DNA of 14,977 nt from assembly GCA_038894275.1 (NCBI GenBank), contig JAWAPU010000010.1:1-14977 (forward strand), given 5' to 3'. The translations under genes were made by a program, and so were the position numbers. A model generated the notes under the pieces. It did no database searches and was not told the origin of the DNA. It saw only the letters and a program-made list of their open reading frames with translations. Source of the stretch: JAWAPU01 sp038894275 (lineage in GTDB: Archaea; Nanobdellota; Nanobdellia; UBA10117). Numbering within the stretch: the first letter of the stretch is position 1; every line of letters begins with the position of its first letter. This document shows, in pieces, positions 1-5,943 of the stretch.

Positions 1-959
1 TATAAATTGTGCCGCTACCCAAATATTTGTTTTTGTATGCAGAGTTATTTCTGAAGTTAAATAAGAACCTCCGAATAAGGCAAGAAAGATAATTAATTGA
101 TCTGCCAAAAATTTGTCTACGGTGGCGTTTGAATTTATTTCTTTTAAAAGATTTTTTGCAACTTCTTTTCCTATTTCTTCTGCAGGCTTTCCTTTTTCTC
201 CCAATGCAGAAGTGCCCAATTTACAATTTGAAATAGAGCATGAGCATATAACACGCTTCCTGGCGAAGAACTTTCAACATACTCTACAAATTCTCTAACT
301 TTTAGATTAGGCGACATTGCTTCTTTAAAAGTAGAAATTTGACGTTCCGCTACCTTTGCCCTTTCTAATTCTCTAGAGGCGACTGAAAACGCTTTTATTT
401 CTAAAAAATCGCCTCTTTTTTCTAAATGTAATGGTTTTGGATTTTTAATTGGAAAAATTTTCACTTTTACTAAACCTCCTCCTTTGGGATAAAAGCCTCT
501 CTTTAAAGTTTCATTTATGATTAATAATCCAAATTTTTCTGCATACGTACAAAATATATTTTCAAAATAATCAATCGGAGGGCTCCAAGTAACATCAGTT
601 CCGCCCGTAATTTCTAATTCAACAGGACCGTTTGCAAAAGCAACAATAGGAACTAACGTTTGTAAAACCAAGGTTATCGAACCTGCCGTGCCAACATCAA
701 ATTTAAATTTCCCGAAGCGAATTTTCTTTGGCTTAAAAATAAGTTCCTTAGATCCGATTTTTGCTCCAATTATTTCAGCATTACATAATTTCGCAGCTGC
801 TAAAGAAGAAAGTAAGTGCTGCGCTTTTAGGCCAGGTTCAGGTCTATTTGCTCTTATGTTATATATTCTTACAGGAGTGTTTTTTATTGCAGAAAGCGCA
901 ATTGCTGTTCTTAATATTTGCCCGCCAGATTCCCCATAACTTCCATCTATTTCTAGCAT
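1..959 (-). CDS. rtcA: RNA 3'-terminal phosphate cyclase, frame-disrupted, 3' end beyond window
   Basis: RtcA converts RNA 3'-phosphate ends to 2',3'-cyclic phosphates through an adenylylated-histidine intermediate. The N-terminus EIDGSYGESGGQILRTA is the family hallmark. I start at the ATG at 959 (MLEIDGSYG) rather than the in-frame ATG at 977, because family members begin there and a TATA box then lies 25 bp upstream. The opening frame runs through SSSPGSVLYA and stops at 171-173. However, the -1 frame downstream of about 262 reads SISNCKLGTSALGEKGKPAEEIG and then ADQL, GGSYLTSEITLHTKTNIW, which is the conserved RtcA C-terminal part. The frames must switch between about positions 262 and 235. 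The catalytic His (in LHTKTN, about 45 bases from the edge) lies after the break. About 20 residues should be missing beyond position 1, judging from the usual length near 340. This may be a pseudogene, a sequence error or recoding. The family call is secure; whether the gene is intact is not. Confidence 0.88.
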
Positions 960-962
960 AAA

Positions 963-988
963 TTTAAAAATACGCACTTATTTAAAAT
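963..988. promoter_or_regulatory. Interleaved divergent core promoters of rtcA and serS
   Basis: Only 32 bp separate the divergent start codons at 959 and 992. TTTAAAAA at 963-970 is centred about 26 bp upstream of the serS ATG. On the minus strand the AT box at 981-988 (TTTAAA core) is centred about 25 bp upstream of the rtcA ATG. Archaeal TATA boxes sit about 25 bp before the transcription start, so both mRNAs would begin at or next to their start codons. Each TATA box lies inside the other promoter's polymerase footprint, so simultaneous assembly looks impossible. The boxes are seen; transcription starts are inferred. Confidence 0.6.
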
Positions 989-991
989 TTT

Positions 992-2266
992 ATGTTAGAT
1001 ATAGAATTATTTAGAAAAAATCCGAGCATCATTAAACAATCACAAGAAGCACGTGGCTTACCTACAGATATTGTAGATTGGATAATTGATTTAGATACAG
1101 AATGGAAAAAAGCACAACAAAATTTAGATGCTCTTCGCCATGAAAGAAATGTTCTGTCCGAAAAAATAAACAAATTAAAAAAAGAGAATAAGCCTGTAAA
1201 AACTTTTTTAGAAACAGCAAAAAATTTGGCTAAAAATATTGTTATTTTAGAAACTAAAGTAAAAGAATTAAAAGAGAAAAGAAACAACTTGCTTTATTCG
1301 GTGCCAAATATTTTAGATAAGGATGTACCTTTTGGCAAAGACGAAAACGATAATAAAGAAATAAAAAGAGCAGGCAAACCCAAAAAGTTTTCTTTTTTAC
1401 CTAAACATCATCAAGATTTATTAATTGCATTAAACTGCCTTGATACCGAACAAGCAGCAAAAGTAAGTGGCGCTAGATTCTATTATTTAAAGAACGAATT
1501 GGTTAAATTAAACTTGGCTTTGATTAATTTTGCAATAGATTTTTTACATAAAAAAAATTTTTTACTAATACAGCCTCCTTATATGTTAAATAAAGAAGCG
1601 CTTTCTGGAGCAATCCATCTTTCAACTTTTGAAGAATCAATCTATAAGATAGAAAACGAAGATTTGTATCTGATAGCAACTGCAGAACATCCAATTATTG
1701 CTTATTTTAAAGATAGGATTGTCGATAAAAAAGAATTACCTATACGTCTCTTAGGCGTTAGTCCGTGCTTTAGAAAAGAAGCTGGTTCGCATGGGAAAGA
1801 TACAAAAGGAATATTTAGGGTGCATCAATTTGAAAAAGTAGAACAAGTAAGTATTTGTGAACCTTCTCAAATCAAAAAAGAATTCGATTTGCTTTTAAAA
1901 AATTCTGAACAAATGTTAAAAGCGTTAAAAATACCTTATCGGTTATTATTTTTGTGCTCAGGAGACACGGGAAAAGCAAGCGCAAAAACAATAGACTTTG
2001 AAGGATGGTTTCCTGCGCAAAATAAATACAGAGAACTTGGTTCTTGCTCAAATTTAAACGACTATCAAGCTAGGCGTTCTAATATAAAATACTGCGATGG
2101 TAAAAAGCTTATTTTCCCGGCAACTTTAAACAATACAGGTTTAGCAGCAGAAAGAACACTTGCTTGTTTAGTAGAAAATAATCAAGAAAAAGACGGCTCT
2201 ATCAAAATACCGAAAGTTCTTTGGAAATATACGGGCTTCAAAGAATTAGCAAATCACAAAGCTTAA
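992..2266 (+). CDS. serS: Seryl-tRNA synthetase
   Basis: This class II synthetase charges tRNA-Ser in the cytoplasm. The 424-residue product has the standard bacterial/common archaeal SerRS plan and is not the divergent methanogen type. An N-terminal antiparallel coiled-coil tRNA-binding arm occupies about residues 30-105 (Lys/Glu-rich, with LDALRHERN). The catalytic domain follows, with TAEHPI in place of the more usual TAEVP. Motif 2 is CFRKEAGSHGKDTKGIFR with Arg261, and motif 3 is GLAAERTLA with Arg388, followed by the usual C-terminal IPKVLWKYTGF. The ATG at 992 is 26 bp from a TATA box, and no Shine-Dalgarno sequence fits before it, which suggests a leaderless message. It is the first gene of a plus-strand series with the phosphoesterase and topA. 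No key residue appears to be missing. Confidence 0.96.
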   Translation: MLDIELFRKNPSIIKQSQEARGLPTDIVDWIIDLDTEWKKAQQNLDALRHERNVLSEKINKLKKENKPVKTFLETAKNLAKNIVILETKVKELKEKRNNLLYSVPNILDKDVPFGKDENDNKEIKRAGKPKKFSFLPKHHQDLLIALNCLDTEQAAKVSGARFYYLKNELVKLNLALINFAIDFLHKKNFLLIQPPYMLNKEALSGAIHLSTFEESIYKIENEDLYLIATAEHPIIAYFKDRIVDKKELPIRLLGVSPCFRKEAGSHGKDTKGIFRVHQFEKVEQVSICEPSQIKKEFDLLLKNSEQMLKALKIPYRLLFLCSGDTGKASAKTIDFEGWFPAQNKYRELGSCSNLNDYQARRSNIKYCDGKKLIFPATLNNTGLAAERTLACLVENNQEKDGSIKIPKVLWKYTGFKELANHKA

Positions 2267-2269
2267 AAG
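2262..2269 (+). promoter_or_regulatory. TATA-like box for the phosphoesterase-topA pair
   Basis: CTTAAAAG spans the serS stop codon and is centred about 27 bp before the ATG at 2293, the same spacing seen at other genes here. It could drive a leaderless message for the phosphoesterase and topA, in addition to read-through from serS. It is a weaker match than the TTTAAA boxes elsewhere. Confidence 0.4.
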
Positions 2270-2292
2270 AACTATATACTAAAGAATATAAT

Positions 2293-2886
2293 ATGAGAAT
2301 ACTTGCCATAGGCGATCTGCACGGCGATTTAAATAAAGCAAAAGAATTGGCAGAATTAGCAAAAGAAAAATCAGTTGATCTAATTTTATTAAATGGGGAC
2401 TTTACTATAGGAGATAGACACACTCCTGGTTTATTGAAAGTTTTTAAAGATACAGGAAAGCCAATTGCAATGCTTCCAGGAAATCACGAAAGTTTGGCAA
2501 CATTCGAATCGCTTTTAGAACATTACAAAATTAAAAATTTGCACGGCTATTCTTTAAAATTAGGTGACGTGGGCCTATTTGGTTGTGGTTCTGCAGATTT
2601 AGGCCTTTTCCAATTATCAGAAAAAGAAATTTATTATTTACTTAAAAAAAGCCATGAAAATATAAAGACTTGTAAAAAGAAAATAATGGTAACACATGTT
2701 CGGCCGAAGGGAATAAAATTCGACAATCTTTTTTCTGGAAGCAGCGCGGTGGCAAAAGCCATAAAAGCGTTTAAGCCAGATATAGCTCTTTGTGCGCATA
2801 TTCATGAAGCAGAAGGACTAGAAGATTTTATAGGGCGCACCAAAGTAATAACTGTTGGTAAAAACGGAAAAATATTGGAAATATAA
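2293..2886 (+). CDS. Calcineurin-like metallophosphoesterase
   Basis: This is a compact dinuclear-metal phosphoesterase of 197 residues; its substrate cannot be told from sequence. The metal-binding motifs of the superfamily appear in order: GDLHGD (Asp8, His10), LNGDFTIGD, GNHES, VTHVRPKG near residue 138, and CAHIHEAEG as the GHxH equivalent. The C-terminus ends in a short KVITVGKNGKILEI strand pair. I chose the ATG at 2293 because RILAIGDLHGD is the normal beginning of the fold. The reading frame is open from 2221, but that extra stretch lies inside serS and has no family counterpart. The gene lies 26 bp after serS and 2 bp before topA, which suggests co-transcription with topA. Related archaeal proteins are annotated as YfcE-like or generic phosphodiesterases; I would not assign a specific substrate. 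Confidence 0.9.
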   Translation: MRILAIGDLHGDLNKAKELAELAKEKSVDLILLNGDFTIGDRHTPGLLKVFKDTGKPIAMLPGNHESLATFESLLEHYKIKNLHGYSLKLGDVGLFGCGSADLGLFQLSEKEIYYLLKKSHENIKTCKKKIMVTHVRPKGIKFDNLFSGSSAVAKAIKAFKPDIALCAHIHEAEGLEDFIGRTKVITVGKNGKILEI

Positions 2887-2888
2887 TA

Positions 2889-4919
2889 ATGGCAAATATT
2901 TTAATAATTGCAGAAAAGCCGGCGGCTGCACAAAAAATTGCTTATGCACTTGGGGACACAAAAATTTTGCGTGAAGGTAAAATAAAATATTTTATTTCAA
3001 AAGTAAATGGAGATAATGCAATAATTGTTTCTGCAGTAGGCCATTTATTTACTCTAGCACAAAAAAAAGGTTCTGCTTGGCCAGTATTTGACTTGGAATG
3101 GAAGCCTATTTGGGAAGTTTCTAAAAAAGCATACTTTGCAAAGCAATACGCTCAACTAATAGAAAAATTAGCTAAGCAAGCAGATAAATTTGTTTTGGCT
3201 TGTGATTATGATATAGAAGGCGAAGTTATTGGATTAAACATTTTACGTTTTTTATGCCATAGATCCGATGCGGCGCGAATGCGTTTTTCAACTTTAACTC
3301 CTTATGATTTGAAAGCGGCATACGATAATTTGCTTCCAACTTTAGATTGGGGGCAAGCAGAAGCAGGAGAAACAAGACATTATTTAGATTGGTTATGGGG
3401 CATTAATTTAAGCAAAGCCGCAATATTAGCGTTGGGCAAAGCAAATGTCAAAAAAGTAATCTCCATAGGTAGAGTCCAAGGGCCAGCATTAGCAATTTTA
3501 GCAACGCGAGAGTTAGAAATTAGAAATTTTATTCCAAAACCCTATTGGCAAATTTCAATTTTATTAGATACAAAACCTCCAATAGAAGTATTTCATTCCA
3601 AGAAAAATTTTTGGGACGAAAATGAAGCAAAACGCATTTTTAACAAAATCAAAAATAAACCCGCAAAGGTTTCTGAAATTAAAACAGATGTGCAAAATAT
3701 ATTGCCACCGGTTCCTTTTGATCTTACGACTTTACAAATGGAAGCTTGGCGAACACTTAAATTTTCACCAAAATTAACGCAGCAATTAGCACAAGATCTT
3801 TACACCGCCGCAGCAATTAGTTATCCAAGAACATCTTCACAAAAACTTCCGCCTACAATTAATTATAAAAAAATAATTTTAGAATTAAAAAAACAAACCC
3901 ATTATTCAGAATTTGCAGAACTTTTATTAAAAAGCGAAAAATTAAAACCGCGTCAAGGCACCAAAACAGACCCTGCGCATCCCGCAATTTACCCAACTGG
4001 TGTACAATATAGACCCGAAAGCGAAAAACACAAAGCACTTTATGACCTTATCGTTCGAAGATTTTTTGCTACTTTTGGCCAACCTGCACAAAAACAAATT
4101 GTAAATGTTGTTTTTGAGGTAGAAGGAGAAAGCTTTTGCGGCTCAGGAAGTAAAATTTTAGAGCAAGGATGGCGAATATTCTATCAGCCATATCTAGAAA
4201 AAGAAGAGTCTAAATTACCTTCTTTGCGCATCGGAGAATTAATTACGCAAAAATCAAAATTATATTCTAAAAAAACAGAGCCACCTAAAAGGTACACGCC
4301 CGCTTCAATAATTAAAGAATTAGAGAGAAAAAATTTAGGCACGAAATCTACGCGCGCACAAATTATAGATACCTTGTACAAGAGAGGTTATATAATTGGA
4401 ACTTCAATAGAGGTTACCGACCTCGGTTTAAAAATAGTAGAAACATTTCAAAAGTACGCACCGGATATTCTTTCAGAAGATCTAACAAGACATTTTGAAC
4501 TAGACATGGAAAGTATTAGAGAAAAAAACAAAAGCAAGGAAATCGTTATTAGAGAAGCGAAAAATACTCTTGTCCGTCTTTTAAATCAATTTAATTTGCA
4601 TATAAATGAGATTGGCCAAAACTTAGCAGAAGCTCTGAAAAGTTCAAACAGCCAAGCAGTTTTAATGAAATGTCCGAAATGTAAAATCGGCGAATTCAAA
4701 ATAATAGAATCTAAAAAAACAAAAAAAAGATTTTTAGCTTGTAGTAGATACCCTGAATGCAAAACTACTTGGCCTTTGCCTCAAAACGGATTGATTAAAT
4801 TTTTGAAGAAAAAACATAGTTGTGGCGCTTTGATGGTCCAAATTATTAAAAAAGGTAAACCTCCCTGGACTGTTTGTCCAAACCCTGAATGTACTAATAA
4901 AAATATTAAAAAAGACTAA
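2889..4919 (+). CDS. topA: DNA topoisomerase IA (archaeal TopA/Topo III type)
   Basis: This type IA enzyme relaxes negatively supercoiled DNA and resolves intermediates by single-strand passage through a 5'-phosphotyrosine. The 676-residue protein opens with the Toprim domain: ILIIAEKPAAAQ with Glu9, and the acidic cluster CDYDIEGE with Asp106 and Asp108. The central domain has ISIGRVQGPAL. The active-site motif ISYPRTSSQ places the catalytic tyrosine at residue 312. The C-terminal end carries zinc modules: CPKCKIGEF with CSRYPEC, then HSCGAL with CPNPEC. No helicase domain is attached, so this is not a reverse gyrase. It starts 2 bp after the phosphoesterase stop, which suggests translational coupling in one transcript. 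Its last 14 bases overlap the convergent radB 3' end. Length and motif order look normal for archaeal TopA. Confidence 0.96.
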   Translation: MANILIIAEKPAAAQKIAYALGDTKILREGKIKYFISKVNGDNAIIVSAVGHLFTLAQKKGSAWPVFDLEWKPIWEVSKKAYFAKQYAQLIEKLAKQADKFVLACDYDIEGEVIGLNILRFLCHRSDAARMRFSTLTPYDLKAAYDNLLPTLDWGQAEAGETRHYLDWLWGINLSKAAILALGKANVKKVISIGRVQGPALAILATRELEIRNFIPKPYWQISILLDTKPPIEVFHSKKNFWDENEAKRIFNKIKNKPAKVSEIKTDVQNILPPVPFDLTTLQMEAWRTLKFSPKLTQQLAQDLYTAAAISYPRTSSQKLPPTINYKKIILELKKQTHYSEFAELLLKSEKLKPRQGTKTDPAHPAIYPTGVQYRPESEKHKALYDLIVRRFFATFGQPAQKQIVNVVFEVEGESFCGSGSKILEQGWRIFYQPYLEKEESKLPSLRIGELITQKSKLYSKKTEPPKRYTPASIIKELERKNLGTKSTRAQIIDTLYKRGYIIGTSIEVTDLGLKIVETFQKYAPDILSEDLTRHFELDMESIREKNKSKEIVIREAKNTLVRLLNQFNLHINEIGQNLAEALKSSNSQAVLMKCPKCKIGEFKIIESKKTKKRFLACSRYPECKTTWPLPQNGLIKFLKKKHSCGALMVQIIKKGKPPWTVCPNPECTNKNIKKD

Positions 4920-5622
4920 ACTTTTTTTTCGGATTTTTAGCTTCAAATAAACCGTTATTTTGTATTTCAAACCAAATTTCTTTGCCCGTTTTAATAGACC
5001 GATGTTTCCAAATTATTGCACGGTGCGCATTTTCGCATCTTTCAAGATAAATCATACACTTAGACCAATATCTTATTAGGTCTCCTCCAGCTATTTTAAT
5101 TTCTTTTGTGTCGAATTCTTTGTAAATATGATCCGTAACTAAAACAGGAATGTTCTGCGAACGTGCTATATCTAAAAGTACCGCCATTTGATTTGCTAGT
5201 TCTCTATTTATTTCAGAGATTTCTTTTTCCGCGCCCAATTCAAGTCTATAGAGCATTATTATAGAATCAACAATTATCGCAGCAGGTTTTTCTAATAGTG
5301 CTATTTTTTTTAAATTAGCAAAAAGTTTGCATTGCTCCTCAAAAGATGAAGGTTCAAAAATTAGTATATTTTTAAATAATTGGGATGTTGCTTGATTTTT
5401 CAATTGTTTTACTCTTTCAGAAGAAAAACTACTTTCTGTATCGATGAATATTATTTTTTTTCCTTGTTCTGCCAAATTTGCGGCAAAAAGCATAGCTAGA
5501 TTAGATTTTCCGGCCCCCGGTGCACCAAACAAAGTAGTTATAATTCCTCGTTCTAAACCGCCACATAATAATTCGTCAAAGATTTGTGAACCTGTACTTA
5601 TTTTATCTTTTGCGATTACCAT
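4906..5622 (-). CDS. radB: DNA repair and recombination protein RadB
   Basis: RadB is the short archaeal RecA/Rad51 paralogue, a recombination mediator made essentially of the ATPase core. The 238-residue product lacks the N-terminal helix-hairpin-helix domain of RadA. It opens with KISTGSQIFDELLCGGLERG, continues into Walker A GAPGAGKS (residues 33-40), and has Walker B AAIIVDS with Asp119. Further along, LVTDHIY and GGDLIRYWSKCMIYLER match the core strands and the RadA/RadB C-terminal half, followed by the basic stretch WKHRSIKTGKE. The gene is convergent with topA (14-bp overlap) and divergent from the small basic protein gene across 44 bp. The ATG at 5622 keeps the full family N-terminus. 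TATA-like boxes lie upstream at 5637-5644 and 5650-5656. Confidence 0.93.
   Translation of the reverse strand: MVIAKDKISTGSQIFDELLCGGLERGIITTLFGAPGAGKSNLAMLFAANLAEQGKKIIFIDTESSFSSERVKQLKNQATSQLFKNILIFEPSSFEEQCKLFANLKKIALLEKPAAIIVDSIIMLYRLELGAEKEISEINRELANQMAVLLDIARSQNIPVLVTDHIYKEFDTKEIKIAGGDLIRYWSKCMIYLERCENAHRAIIWKHRSIKTGKEIWFEIQNNGLFEAKNPKKKFSLF
4922..4929 (+). terminator. T-run after topA
   Basis: Eight consecutive T residues begin two bases after the topA stop codon, followed shortly by TTTTT at about 4934-4938. Archaeal polymerase can terminate at such U-runs without a hairpin. The same bases encode lysines at the radB C-terminus on the other strand, so the tract may simply reflect AAA codons. 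Confidence 0.4.
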
Positions 5623-5636
5623 TAATTTTAAAAAGT

Positions 5637-5644
5637 CTTAAATA
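5637..5644. promoter_or_regulatory. TATA-like box in the radB / small-protein divergent spacer
   Basis: CTTAAATA is centred about 26 bp before the ATG at 5667, the spacing expected for a leaderless plus-strand transcript. Read on the minus strand the same box is TATTTAAG, only about 19 bp from the radB start, so radB more likely uses the ATATAT box at 5650-5656 (about 31 bp upstream). The assignment of box to gene is inference. Confidence 0.45.
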
Positions 5645-5649
5645 GAACA

Positions 5650-5748
5650 ATATATGCTTTACGGCAATGGTTAGCGAAAGAAAAAAAGCATATATGCGCC
5701 AATATAATGCAAAACCAGAAATTAAAGCGAAGAAGGCAGCATATATGC
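5650..5748. repeat. Repeated GCATATATGC palindrome around the start of the small basic gene
   Basis: The 10-bp palindrome GCATATATGC occurs at 5688-5697 and 5739-5748. An eight-base match, ATATATGC, lies at 5650-5657 in the promoter between TATA box and start codon. Positions 5650-5660 and 5685-5695 form an 11-bp inverted repeat flanking the start codon. The two coding copies encode Ala-Tyr-Met(-Arg) of the protein repeat, so they may be coding repeats only; the promoter copy is not explained that way. Confidence 0.55.
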
Positions 5749-5921
5749 GAAGAAAGAGAGCTGAAGAAAAGAAATTAAGAATATTAAATTTAATTAGATT
5801 TATGTTAAATTTAGGGTACGAAAATTTAGCTTTTGCGTATGCTAAAGAATATTGCCCAGAAATGTTATTGGCTATAAAGGTTAAAAAGAGAAAAAGAGCA
5901 TCCACTCAAAAGTCCTTTTAA
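5667..5921 (+). CDS. Small basic protein with AYMR repeats, function unknown
   Basis: I do not recognise a characterised family. The 84-residue product is strongly basic. Residues 6-31 hold an imperfect repeat, KKAYMRQYNAKPE then KKAAYMRRKRAEE, predicted as a charged helix. A second, more hydrophobic part follows at about 37-71 (LRILNLIRFMLNLGYENLAFAYAKEY), which looks like a small helical bundle, and the tail is KKRKR. There is no signal peptide or long membrane segment and only one Cys, so no zinc finger. High charge and repeated KxxYMRxxR motifs suggest nucleic-acid or ribosome binding, but that is inference. The start at 5667 sits 26 bp from a TATA box. It is followed by cdc48 after 22 bp, the cdc48 TATA box overlapping its stop codon. 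Coding looks real because the frame is maintained over the full length in a tight gene array. Confidence 0.65.
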   Translation: MVSERKKAYMRQYNAKPEIKAKKAAYMRRKRAEEKKLRILNLIRFMLNLGYENLAFAYAKEYCPEMLLAIKVKKRKRASTQKSF

Positions 5922-5926
5922 ATTTT
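5916..5926 (+). promoter_or_regulatory. TATA box of cdc48
   Basis: TTTTAAATTTT overlaps the stop codon of the preceding small gene and is centred about 24 bp before the cdc48 ATG at 5944. This would give a leaderless or near-leaderless transcript. Confidence 0.5.
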
Positions 5927-5943
5927 CTATCTATTAATATATT

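Noticed and set aside
113..298. 61-residue plus-strand frame, and similar frames at 688-939 and 761-961
   Set aside because: These are antisense to rtcA, lack motifs, and the minus-strand reading gives clear RtcA homology in both of its frame segments.
2221..2292. Longer N-terminus for the phosphoesterase beginning at 2221
   Set aside because: It overlaps the end of serS in another frame. The family N-terminus (RILAIGDLHGD) begins right at the ATG at 2293, which also has a TATA box at proper distance.
5650..5695. RNA hairpin or riboswitch at the start of the small basic gene
   Set aside because: The TATA spacing puts the transcript start at or near the ATG, so the left arm of the inverted repeat would not be transcribed. 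A DNA-level site is more plausible.
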